64,000 nt of DNA, from the IMG/VR virus record IMGVR_UViG_3300017776_000001, positions 1-64,000 of that record, one strand, 5' to 3'. The notes under the pieces are model-generated. The model was not told the origin of the DNA and did not search any database. It saw only the letters and a program-made list of their open reading frames with translations. Of the stretch, positions 23,169 to 31,830 are shown one piece after another. The stretch comes from a virus. A program made the translations under genes and the position numbers. How positions within the stretch are numbered: the stretch's first letter is position 1; each line of letters starts with the position of its first letter.

Positions 23169-24248
23169 ATGGCAAACGTAATAGACAAAATAATCAAGAA
23201 AGTCAATCAGGCAGAAGACATCATTGATACTATCAAAGGTATAGGTTCTTTATTTGAGGATAAAGACTTATCTAGAGACCCAGCTGCACAAACAGAAAAT
23301 CGGGGTGAGGTAAATATTGATGCAATCCAACTGCAAGCTGCAAATACAACCAAGAAATTGGATGCAAGAAGGAAGAAAGTAGCTGCTGAAGCCTCTGCAA
23401 AGTATGGGCCTATCATGGCACGTGTTAAAAACCCACCAAAGGGTAGAACATTATTTTTAACATACCCTTTAGAGAATTCATTTGAGACACCATCCTTCTT
23501 GAGGTTCAATTCTAATCATAAGAGTAGGGGTACATTAGCAGGAGATGCTACATCTGAAGTACAAGATTTAGATTATCCAACAATGGACAATTTTGATATT
23601 GATATTGCATTGTATTTACCCGATAACTTTCAAAACTCTCAGACGGTTTCTTACAAACAGGAAAAGTTAAGTGGATTAGCTGCAAAATATGCTGATGGAA
23701 ATACAGACATGTTTTATGGTATGTATAAAAGTTTATTAGAATCTACTGATTTGGGTAAAGTGCAAAACAAAAAACTAGGGATTGCACTCAATCCATTAGA
23801 GGAAAAACTTTTTGATACTGTACAATTTAGAAACCACACATTTGATTTTGAATTCTATCCCGAATCAGAATCTGAGGCAAGAGAAGTAAACAGAATTATA
23901 TACTGGTTTAAGATGGGTATGTTACCTAACTTTGGTACTGCACCAAGGTCTTCAGTCTTTAACACTCCAAACACTTGGGATATAACAGTTAATGGTATGT
24001 CTGAAAAAGTATTAGAAGGATTTGAAGAATCTGTACTTACTGGAGTGACAGTAAACTATGGTGGTGGGCAAAAGTTTGCAATATTCAATCAAGGCACACC
24101 AGTCAAAACCACACTTAACTTACAATTTTCAGAAACAAAGATTATCACTCAGGGTAATTATCATAAGAAAGTTGCATCACCAAGTATGAGAGCTCTTGCA
24201 GAATCTGATACAAAACCAGTTAGAGATAGTAACAACGGAGCAGGATAA
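23169..24248 (+). CDS. 48: gp48 baseplate tail-tube cap
   Basis: 359 residues (T4 gp48 is 364). Recognisable T4-like gp48 pattern: helical N-terminus, then LFLTYPLENSFETPSFLRFN, MDNFDIDIALYLPDNFQNS, FRNHTFDFEFYPESESEAREV and a C-terminal tube-like strand set LEGFEESVLTGVTVNYG. It sits on the hub and, with gp54, templates the tail tube. First gene of the rightward baseplate operon; it overlaps gp53 by one base. Confidence 0.88.
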   Translation: MANVIDKIIKKVNQAEDIIDTIKGIGSLFEDKDLSRDPAAQTENRGEVNIDAIQLQAANTTKKLDARRKKVAAEASAKYGPIMARVKNPPKGRTLFLTYPLENSFETPSFLRFNSNHKSRGTLAGDATSEVQDLDYPTMDNFDIDIALYLPDNFQNSQTVSYKQEKLSGLAAKYADGNTDMFYGMYKSLLESTDLGKVQNKKLGIALNPLEEKLFDTVQFRNHTFDFEFYPESESEAREVNRIIYWFKMGMLPNFGTAPRSSVFNTPNTWDITVNGMSEKVLEGFEESVLTGVTVNYGGGQKFAIFNQGTPVKTTLNLQFSETKIITQGNYHKKVASPSMRALAESDTKPVRDSNNGAG

Positions 24249-24976
24249 TGAGTAATTATTTCGATAACTTCCCCGAATTAGTTTACACTTTTGATTCAGG
24301 TGTAACAGTGTATGTTAAAGATATATTTAAGAAAGTAGGTATATCTCAGAAAAATTTCAACAACGTTATCTCATACGAAAAATACAATATCAAAGAAGGT
24401 GAAAGACCCGATGTAGTTGCATCTAAGTTATATAAAAATTCAGACCTATATTGGACGTTTTACCTTGTCAACGACTTTGATAACTTTGATGATTGGTTTA
24501 AAGACACACAAGAGTTTGAAAAACATTTAGATAAAGTATATAAAGGTAAATGGTTGGTTGCATCATCTTCTTCAGATGTTGTATCATATAATTTTACAAG
24601 TAATCCACCTAAATCAGAAAAGTTTGTATTGGGTGAAAAGGTTACAGTTGGGTCAAAGAGTGGAACTGTTCTTAAAGTAGACCCTACATATAATAGAATC
24701 TTAGTAGATACTGATTCAAAATTCAATGCATCTGAAACAATAACAGGTGCAGTCAGTTCCAAATCTTTCACCATGTCTAGTGTACAAGATGCAAGAGACG
24801 GTGTGTGTTATTATGAAAATGATAATGGTTTAAGAACCAATGTTCCTACATCAGGTTATACATCTGTAACTTTTTATGAGAAAGAGTTAAATGAAAACGA
24901 GGAAAAAAGGTCTATCAAAGTTATCAACCCATCTCTAATGGGTAGAGTGATTGATGAGTTTGAAAGACTAATCTAA
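24248..24976 (+). CDS. 53: gp53 baseplate wedge protein
   Basis: 242 residues (T4 gp53 is 196). NYFDNFPELVY, FKKVGISQKNFNNVISYEKY, and GERPDVVASKLYKNSDLYWTF are typical of gp53, with the LysM-like segment that helps lock neighbouring wedges together. Residues 110-185 form an additional beta insertion (SEKFVLGEKVTVGSKSGTV) not found in T4, like small barrel modules in the gp7-like protein at 31831. Confidence 0.87.
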   Translation: MSNYFDNFPELVYTFDSGVTVYVKDIFKKVGISQKNFNNVISYEKYNIKEGERPDVVASKLYKNSDLYWTFYLVNDFDNFDDWFKDTQEFEKHLDKVYKGKWLVASSSSDVVSYNFTSNPPKSEKFVLGEKVTVGSKSGTVLKVDPTYNRILVDTDSKFNASETITGAVSSKSFTMSSVQDARDGVCYYENDNGLRTNVPTSGYTSVTFYEKELNENEEKRSIKVINPSLMGRVIDEFERLI

Positions 24977-24978
24977 TA

Positions 24979-26442
24979 ATGTCAGGTAATCAAAATATAC
25001 AACCCAAAACTATTTCTATAGGTGGGGTAATTTTAGTAAATCAGTTTGGGGACTCGGTTGATTTATCAGAAGTGTTTACAACACTGTATCTTCAAGAAAG
25101 TATCCATTCCAAGTTTGTATCGGGACAGATACAAATTATGGATTCACTAAACTTACTCAGAAGTTTTAGAATGACAGGTCAGGAATACATCACTTTAGAA
25201 ATTGCACAATTTGAAGGTAATGAAGAAGTATCGAAAGATAGTAAGATTACAAAAAACTTTAGAGTGTTCAAAGCTGTCAAAGAACAAAGAGTTGACCTTG
25301 CAAGTACAAGTTATACATTACACATATGTGACCCTATGTTGATGAGAGGATTGAAGAAACGAGTATCCAAAGTGTATAGAGGTTCCATGACAAGTATTCT
25401 TGCAAATCTTATGGTGGATGAATTAGATGCAAAACAAGATGAGTTAGATTTGTTTGTTGATTCAGAACCAAAGAATGTTCAGTTTATTAGTCCTAATTGG
25501 AATGTCAATAGTGTATTAGAGTTTTGTAAAGATAATGCAGATATCTCAGACAAACGAGTTGCATATAAAAATTCATTCTTTTTATTCTCTACACTCACGG
25601 GTGGGATAAGATTCATGCCCTTACATGAAATGATAAAGTTGAATGCACCTGTCAAATTTACATACAGAGATAGGTCTTCGATTGATAGTAGAGAGTTATC
25701 TAGAGAAGAACAACAGGTAGGTTTAAATACTCAAATAATCAAGTATCACCGACCCTCACATTTCAATACTTTAAGAGGGTTACAAAATGGTGGTTTTGCA
25801 TCAACACTAAAAACATTAAATCCTGTATCTAAGATTGTAAAGAGTAGTGTATTTGATATCGATAAACACTTTAGTGAAACAAGAAGAGACCACGTATCGG
25901 GTTATCACATGATTAAGTCAGGGCCTGAGAAAATATTAAAAGGTAAAATGTTACAAGACCAAGATGTGTCACCCGAAGTTGTTTCACTTGGAGAAGAAGA
26001 TGGTCTGAATGAATCACACAATTCAGTAGTTAAGTATGATTACTTAATGCCTCATGCATATGACAATAGAAAAAAGGTAGATGATAAGGAAGTGTTCGTA
26101 TCATATAATGCAGACAACAATGAAAATAATTGTTTACAAAGACGAGCAATGTTGGAACAACTACAACAAAACACTGTTATAGTAGAAGTATCTGCAAGGT
26201 CAGATATATCTGTGGGTACAGTTGTAGAATTAGACATTCCAGCAGCTGAGGTTGCACATGACGATGGTATGATGCCTAGAGATGAAAAAACAGATGATAG
26301 ATATTTGATTACTGATATGACACTAGAGATAGGAAACAAAGATTTTAGTAAGTTAATATTAGAGTGTGTGAAGGAATCATTTGCAAAACCTATAGAACAG
26401 GTGAAAGTAGATGATACACCAACGAGAGGTAGGAGAGCATGA
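24979..26442 (+). CDS. Baseplate hub protein (gp27-like)
   Basis: 487 residues. Its N-terminus (VDLSEVFTTLYLQESIHSKFVSGQIQIMDS) is the barrel-like start found in gp27/gpD-type hub proteins; FISPNWNVNSVLEFCKDNA is the conserved link before the second domain. It precedes the gp5-like spike, as hub and spike proteins usually do, and should form the trimeric ring on which gp5 sits. The assignment is by fold pattern and order; identity with T4 gp27 is low by eye. Confidence 0.72.
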   Translation: MSGNQNIQPKTISIGGVILVNQFGDSVDLSEVFTTLYLQESIHSKFVSGQIQIMDSLNLLRSFRMTGQEYITLEIAQFEGNEEVSKDSKITKNFRVFKAVKEQRVDLASTSYTLHICDPMLMRGLKKRVSKVYRGSMTSILANLMVDELDAKQDELDLFVDSEPKNVQFISPNWNVNSVLEFCKDNADISDKRVAYKNSFFLFSTLTGGIRFMPLHEMIKLNAPVKFTYRDRSSIDSRELSREEQQVGLNTQIIKYHRPSHFNTLRGLQNGGFASTLKTLNPVSKIVKSSVFDIDKHFSETRRDHVSGYHMIKSGPEKILKGKMLQDQDVSPEVVSLGEEDGLNESHNSVVKYDYLMPHAYDNRKKVDDKEVFVSYNADNNENNCLQRRAMLEQLQQNTVIVEVSARSDISVGTVVELDIPAAEVAHDDGMMPRDEKTDDRYLITDMTLEIGNKDFSKLILECVKESFAKPIEQVKVDDTPTRGRRA

Positions 26443-27458
26443 TAAATTTTTATGGAGTAGTTGAAGATAGACATGACCCTCTAAAGATAGGAAGGGTTCG
26501 TGTTCGTATTCATGGGTATCACACTCATGACAAACAAATGATATCAACACCCGACTTACCATGGTGTCAAGTAATTCTTCCAACTACATCTACAGGTCAT
26601 TCAGGTTTTGGTACACAACATGGTTTGACTGAGGGTACAAACGTTGTAGGTTTCTTTAGAGATAAATCTATGCAAGACCCAGTCATAACAGGTGTGGTTG
26701 CTGGTATCTCACCCGAACATTCTAGAGAAGATGATAACCAAAAATACAGACCTAAAACATCTGAAGGATTCAATGACCCAAGACTTTTGTCGAAGGGAGA
26801 ATACAAAAATACACCCGATGGTGAGAATCCTAAACACTCATCACAAAGAGGATTTGGACTAGACGTATCAATCGAAGAGTCACCTAAGTTACCAAAGAAA
26901 GTTAAAATAGATTACGAAGGTGAGGGGTCAGAAGTAGACTATGATAAAGTAAGTAAATCTGATTTACCATATTATCCACTAGAAAGAGGTGAGAGTGATT
27001 TAGGTAAATACCATACAGGTGAAAAACCAAACTACAAAGATAGAGAGATACCTCTAGACAATTTTAAAGACAAAGATATTGGTGTAAAAAGAGAACCTAA
27101 GTATCCTTACAATAAAACAACATTCACAGAATCAGGTCATTTACTAGAAGTAGATGATACACTTGAACATGAAAGAATTGCAGTTCAACACAGGTCAGGA
27201 ACATTCCATGAGATTCATCATGATGGTTCTGAGGTAACTAGGATTGTCAATGACAGATACACAGTTGTCTGTAAAGATGATGAGGTGTACATCGGTGGTA
27301 AAGTAAATGTCAAGATTTTAGGTGATGCAAAATTAGACGTGGGTGGTGATGCACAAATTGATGTGACAGGTGAAACAGATATCACATCTATCAAAGACTT
27401 AACAGTCACTGCACCCACTATCGGTCTTTACGCAAACGAAATTAAACTTAACTCATAA
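26439..27458 (+). CDS. 5: gp5-like baseplate spike without lysozyme domain
   Basis: 339 residues. Residues 1-90 form the OB domain (YGVVEDRHDPLKIGRVRVRIHG, then PWCQVILPTTS, GTNVVGFFRDKSMQDPVITG). Residues 95-225 are a polar linker with no lysozyme motifs. The C-terminus is a VgrG/gp5-type beta-helix: LEVDDTLEHERIAVQHRSGT, then repeated V-x-G/D strands (KVNVKILGDAKLDVGGDAQI). The needle pierces the outer membrane, but peptidoglycan cutting must come from elsewhere. It overlaps both neighbours (ATGA, TAATG). Confidence 0.85.
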   Translation: MINFYGVVEDRHDPLKIGRVRVRIHGYHTHDKQMISTPDLPWCQVILPTTSTGHSGFGTQHGLTEGTNVVGFFRDKSMQDPVITGVVAGISPEHSREDDNQKYRPKTSEGFNDPRLLSKGEYKNTPDGENPKHSSQRGFGLDVSIEESPKLPKKVKIDYEGEGSEVDYDKVSKSDLPYYPLERGESDLGKYHTGEKPNYKDREIPLDNFKDKDIGVKREPKYPYNKTTFTESGHLLEVDDTLEHERIAVQHRSGTFHEIHHDGSEVTRIVNDRYTVVCKDDEVYIGGKVNVKILGDAKLDVGGDAQIDVTGETDITSIKDLTVTAPTIGLYANEIKLNS

Positions 27459-28948
27459 TGGCATTTACAGTACAAGTTCCAACATCTTTTGGATGTTCAC
27501 CCGATACGATATTTTCTTTACCAACTAAGGAAGACTTAGTCAATGCACTTAATCAGATTGCACAGATACCAAGTCAACTCAGAGTTGCACTTGTTACTAT
27601 GGCAGATGAACTTACAGAAGACTTACGTAATGAGATAAAGGAACTTATAAAGACTATAGAAGATTTTATTGACAAGTTACAAAAACTTCTGAGTCCATAT
27701 TGGGAGAAACTCAAGGTCAGGGATTGGCAGAAAGAAATTAATGATGCAATCACTGAACTGATTCAGGAGTTTCATATTTACATACCAAGAAAGATTGCAG
27801 AAATTATATCAAAGTTAATACCAATAGAATTAGTATTTAAGTTTGCTGGTCTTGCAATAGATATCGTTAGAATTTTTGACCCCACATATCAATCAGAGAT
27901 AAGAGCTCAGATACTTGCAAACATTGATAAGTTCTTTTCTGCAATACCCGAAAAGTTTAGGTCGTGGAGAGCTGAGTTTGGTGTATTGTGTGATGAGTGG
28001 AAAGCAAAGGTAACTTGGCAATATATTAAAACAGAGATACAGGGATTTCTAACTAATGGACTACATGGTGTCTTCGGTAAATTGATTGATAAATTTGATA
28101 AGATATGGGATGCATTAGGATTACCTTCACTGGTGAAATTATTCACAATGCCTGATATCGGTGCATTGATTGATAATGCAATTCAATCATTCATGGAAAG
28201 AAGAAAAGAGTTACTCAAAAAACTTCAAGACCTCAATCTTGCTGAAGAGGCAAAGAAAGCTATCAGGGAAGAACTAAAAAAAATTAGTGAAAAGATTGAT
28301 GAAGTGTTAAACAATTTATCGGTGTTTGGATTTGACATACTATCAATCATCGGTGGTAAGATAAAAACAACTGTACAGTCATTAGAACAAAAGATTATGG
28401 AAATCAAAATTGCATTTCAAGAATTTTGTCAGAACTGGCAGAAGAAATTGTTATTTGATTGGGTCAAGATTGTCAAGAAGTTTTTCAGTGCAATCGGATT
28501 AGGAAAGTTATTTGATTTATTAACAATTACATTTTGTGATTTCTTAAAACTAATAGGATTCCCACCAGCAATTCCAACCATTGTTGGTATCAGTGGTGTA
28601 ATAAGTGTACAACAAGTTACACCTAATAATGATAATTCAGATAGAATACAAAAGATTGATTCAGAAACACAAAGTCAATCATCAGATACCATTGTTGATG
28701 GAAAATTAGTACAGAGATTCATAAGGTTTAATGATGCTGGAAGTGATGAGGGTGTTTCAAGTTTTACTGCAAACGGAGTGACAGATACCTTTGCTATACC
28801 ATCAGGTGACGGTACCCTAATGGTCTTCATAGATGGAGAAGAACAAGTTGGACTTCCACTTGTAGGAACATATACAACCAGTTCAGGTAACGTTGTTTTC
28901 AATAGTACACCTGTTTTAGGAAGTAGTGTTTCAATTATCAAAGTTTAG
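27458..28948 (+). CDS. Unknown virion-associated helical protein with beta C-terminus
   Basis: 496 residues. Residues 25-390 are long amphipathic helices rich in Leu, Ile, Lys and Phe with conspicuous Trp pairs (REWQKEI-like repeats, WKAKVTWQYIKTEIQGF), ending in a hydrophobic stretch (LTITFCDFLKLIGFPPAIPTIVGISG). The last 70 residues are a small beta module (VSSFTANGVTDTFAIPSGDG, MVFIDGEEQV) related to ones in neighbouring tail proteins. Its place between gp5 and gp25 in a late operon points to a baseplate component; not recognised. Confidence 0.72.
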   Translation: MAFTVQVPTSFGCSPDTIFSLPTKEDLVNALNQIAQIPSQLRVALVTMADELTEDLRNEIKELIKTIEDFIDKLQKLLSPYWEKLKVRDWQKEINDAITELIQEFHIYIPRKIAEIISKLIPIELVFKFAGLAIDIVRIFDPTYQSEIRAQILANIDKFFSAIPEKFRSWRAEFGVLCDEWKAKVTWQYIKTEIQGFLTNGLHGVFGKLIDKFDKIWDALGLPSLVKLFTMPDIGALIDNAIQSFMERRKELLKKLQDLNLAEEAKKAIREELKKISEKIDEVLNNLSVFGFDILSIIGGKIKTTVQSLEQKIMEIKIAFQEFCQNWQKKLLFDWVKIVKKFFSAIGLGKLFDLLTITFCDFLKLIGFPPAIPTIVGISGVISVQQVTPNNDNSDRIQKIDSETQSQSSDTIVDGKLVQRFIRFNDAGSDEGVSSFTANGVTDTFAIPSGDGTLMVFIDGEEQVGLPLVGTYTTSSGNVVFNSTPVLGSSVSIIKV

Positions 28949-28950
28949 TG

Positions 28951-28958
28951 TATAAATA
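28951..28958 (+). promoter_or_regulatory. Late promoter TATAAATA, leaderless geometry
   Basis: A perfect TATAAATA follows the previous stop codon and ends five bases before ATG 28964. T4-type spacing puts +1 on the A of the ATG, so gp25 mRNA from this promoter would have no leader. Confidence 0.8.
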
Positions 28959-28963
28959 GTATT

Positions 28964-29389
28964 ATGGCATATGAAAAAATCAAATCAAGTGGTAAAACAG
29001 TAGCAGAAAAAGTCTATGCAGACTTGGATTTGTTTTTCAGACCACATCCTATTACAGGTGATATATCATTGAAATATGATACCGATGCAATCAAGAGAGC
29101 TGTACGTAATATTATGATGACTAACTATTATGAGAGACCGTTCAAGCCAGGATTTGGTAGTAATATAAGGGAGATGTTATTTGAATTAGATAACCCTAGA
29201 TTTCATTACAAGTATGCAGAAGATATTAAAAAAACTATTTTAGATTTTGAACCAAGAGTTACAGGAGTAGAAGTAAATTTCGGAGAAGTAACAAGTAGAG
29301 GAGAAGTGGACGTGAAAATATCTTACAAAATTAGACAAACGAATTTAGATAAACAACAATTAACAGTTACTTTAAGTAGGGTAAGATAA
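28964..29389 (+). CDS. 25: gp25 baseplate wedge protein
   Basis: 141 residues (T4 gp25 is 132). FFRPHPITGDISLKYDTDAI, VRNIMMTNYYERPFKPGFGS and IREMLFELDNP are the conserved signatures of gp25/GpW-type wedge proteins. gp25 sits at the inner baseplate and nucleates the sheath. It overlaps gp6 by one base. Confidence 0.95.
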   Translation: MAYEKIKSSGKTVAEKVYADLDLFFRPHPITGDISLKYDTDAIKRAVRNIMMTNYYERPFKPGFGSNIREMLFELDNPRFHYKYAEDIKKTILDFEPRVTGVEVNFGEVTSRGEVDVKISYKIRQTNLDKQQLTVTLSRVR

Positions 29390-31260
29390 TGGCAAAAGTA
29401 AAAAGTTCAACACTCAACGTTACAGACATAGGTTTCGATGACATATCCGATAACCTCAAAAACTTCCTAAAAGGACAAGATGCATTTAAGGATTATAACT
29501 TCGAAGGTTCTAACCTTGCAACACTGATTGACCTTCTTGCATATTCATCTCATATTTCTGCATTCAATACTAACCTTGCAGCTAGTGAGATGTTTTTAGA
29601 TTCTGCACAAATCAGAAAGAATGTAGTATCACGTGCAAAAGATTTAGGTTTCACACCTTCAAGTGTATCAAGTGCAACATCAGTTTTTGATATAGAGTTG
29701 GTAGGAGTCAGGAATGCAGATTCAACCATTCCATCGTCTGCAGCTATGACAATACCTAGAGGACAAAGATTCTCAACTGTTTACAACGGAACAACATACG
29801 AGTTTGTGTGTACTGCATCTGTAACCCCTACTCAGAATGGTACTACTTTCTCGTACCCTAGTATTAATGTAAAACAAGGTGTGTATGTAACTGATACATT
29901 TGTTTATGATTCAACAGAACAGAATCCAAAGTTTGTATTGTCTAATCTTAGAGCAGATGTTATAACACTAGGTGTAAAATTAATCAGTGATGGAAAACCA
30001 TCAAACTATACTAAGGCAGATAATGTATCATCCATCACTACCACTGCAAAGGTTTACTTCACTCAGGAAAACGAAGATGGTTACACAGAATTTTATTTTG
30101 GAGATGATACACTAGGTGCAAAACCTTTCGATGGTGATATCATTCAGGTCACATATCTTGTAACAGATGTGATACATGCAAACGGTGCTTTAAACTTTGC
30201 ACTAGTAGATAACATCAATGGGTTTTCAGATGCATCAATACAAAATGTTACACCTGCTTACGGTGGTGCAGAAAAAGAATCTATCGAATCAATTAAATTT
30301 AAAGCATCTAAATCATATGCATCACAGAACAGATTAGTAACACTTGATGACTACAAATCTAAAGTGTCAGAGTTCTATCCGAATGCAGATGCAATTGCAA
30401 TATGGGGTGGTGAAGATAATAACCCACCCGAATATGGTAAGATATTCTTATCATTAAAACCAGTTAACAGTAATTACCTCTCAGAAGCTGAGAAGGCAAA
30501 TGTAGTTTCAAAATTGAGAGACCTCAATATGTTAACTGTAAGACCAGTCATCGTAGATGCAAAAGTAATTGACATCGTACTTGATGTTGTTTTCAAATAC
30601 AATCCAAGAGAAGCAACAGTTAGTTTGGGTGAACTGGAAAGTGCAGTAGAAACTGCAGTAGAAAATTATGATAGTAACTTCCTAAATGGATTTGATTCTA
30701 TCTTTAGGTATTCTAAGTTTTCTAATGCAATAGATATTGCAAACTCATCTATACTATCAAGTATATCAAGAGTCAAATTAAAATATGAACAAATTATTAC
30801 CAAGAATAAATCATTAGGTTATACTATTAATTTTGGTAATGGATTATATCATCCTCATGATGGACACAATTCAATGGGTGGTGGTATATTACAAACAACA
30901 GGTTTTAAAATTTCAGGAGATAGTGTAAATACACAGTTCTTTGATGATGATGGTAAAGGTAATTTAAGACGTTACTATCAGTCAGGTGCAAACAGAGTTT
31001 ATGTAGACTCTGAGGCAGGAACTGTTAACTATGGTACTGGAGAAATAAAGATTGATGGAATTAACATAACTGATACAAGTAATGCTGATTCTACCATAGC
31101 CTTCACTATAACACCAGTCAGTAATGACATCGTTTCATCTAGAGGTCAATTAATTGACATCAAGTTGAGTAACACAACGGTTAAAGGTGAGGCAGACACC
31201 ATCGCAAGTGGTGAATCGAGTGCTGGAGTTGGATTTAGTTCAACCCCAACATACTCATAA
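29389..31260 (+). CDS. 6: gp6 baseplate wedge protein
   Basis: 623 residues (T4 gp6 is 660). The N-terminus (FDDISDNLKNFLKGQDAFKD, NLATLIDLLAYSSHISAFNT, AASEMFLDSAQIRKNVVSRA) is the typical gp6/gpJ-like core; NRLVTLDDYKSKVSEFYP is the conserved hinge in the middle. gp6 dimers form the ring that holds wedges together. Coupled to gp25 by a one-base overlap. Confidence 0.93.
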   Translation: MAKVKSSTLNVTDIGFDDISDNLKNFLKGQDAFKDYNFEGSNLATLIDLLAYSSHISAFNTNLAASEMFLDSAQIRKNVVSRAKDLGFTPSSVSSATSVFDIELVGVRNADSTIPSSAAMTIPRGQRFSTVYNGTTYEFVCTASVTPTQNGTTFSYPSINVKQGVYVTDTFVYDSTEQNPKFVLSNLRADVITLGVKLISDGKPSNYTKADNVSSITTTAKVYFTQENEDGYTEFYFGDDTLGAKPFDGDIIQVTYLVTDVIHANGALNFALVDNINGFSDASIQNVTPAYGGAEKESIESIKFKASKSYASQNRLVTLDDYKSKVSEFYPNADAIAIWGGEDNNPPEYGKIFLSLKPVNSNYLSEAEKANVVSKLRDLNMLTVRPVIVDAKVIDIVLDVVFKYNPREATVSLGELESAVETAVENYDSNFLNGFDSIFRYSKFSNAIDIANSSILSSISRVKLKYEQIITKNKSLGYTINFGNGLYHPHDGHNSMGGGILQTTGFKISGDSVNTQFFDDDGKGNLRRYYQSGANRVYVDSEAGTVNYGTGEIKIDGINITDTSNADSTIAFTITPVSNDIVSSRGQLIDIKLSNTTVKGEADTIASGESSAGVGFSSTPTYS

Positions 31261-31331
31261 TGATGAAAAACGTGACGCGAGTCCCGCGAGTAGTTTCCCG
31301 TTAACTCGGATTATATTTTTAGGAGAAAAAA
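31261..31331 (+). other. GC-rich intergenic element with alternative hairpins
   Basis: This 71-base gap is unusually GC-rich. CGCGAGT occurs twice nine bases apart (within 31276-31292), and ACTCG lies downstream at about 31305, so either copy could pair with it; a T-rich run and AGGAG follow before ATG 31332. It could be an inefficient terminator, an RNA processing site, or a leader structure. No late promoter box is present. Confidence 0.35.
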
Positions 31332-31817
31332 ATGGCAGATAAAAAAATAACAGCATTGTCACCAATTGCTTCAACAGAAGTTCAATCGGATGACCTATTG
31401 CACATCGTAGATAACCCCGGCGGTACACCAGTAAACAAAAAAATGTCACTGGCAACTTTGTTCCAAAACATCCCAAGTACTATAGCTTGTGATTCAATTG
31501 AAACAGAAACAACTGCACAAACTAATTTGGGTAGTAATGACACATTAGTAACTAAGATTGATATCTCAGGTTCTAACACAGACATTGCATACACATTGGA
31601 TAATGGTAACCATGTCGGACAGTTAAAAATTATTATCATGACAACAGACCCAGGCGATGCAGCTGCAGACGCAAACATCACAGTAACTAGTTGGGGTTCA
31701 TCCTCAGCATCTTCAAACCAAATCATCTTAGATGGTAAAGGTGAGTCAGTTATTTGTTTATGGGATGGTTCTGCATGGTATTCAATTGCTGAATCTGGCG
31801 GTGCGACAGTAGCTTAG
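31332..31817 (+). CDS. Small virion structural protein
   Basis: 161 residues with AGGAG before the ATG. KKITALSPIASTEVQSDDLLHIVDNPGGTPVNKKMS is a common N-terminal module of phage tail and fibre proteins; the remainder is beta-rich (NDTLVTKIDISGSNTDIAYT, GKGESVICLWDGSAWYSIA), like small trimeric fibre or decoration domains. Inserted between gp6 and the gp7-like gene; probably part of the baseplate periphery. Confidence 0.75.
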   Translation: MADKKITALSPIASTEVQSDDLLHIVDNPGGTPVNKKMSLATLFQNIPSTIACDSIETETTAQTNLGSNDTLVTKIDISGSNTDIAYTLDNGNHVGQLKIIIMTTDPGDAAADANITVTSWGSSSASSNQIILDGKGESVICLWDGSAWYSIAESGGATVA

Positions 31818-31830
31818 TAGGTAACTATTA

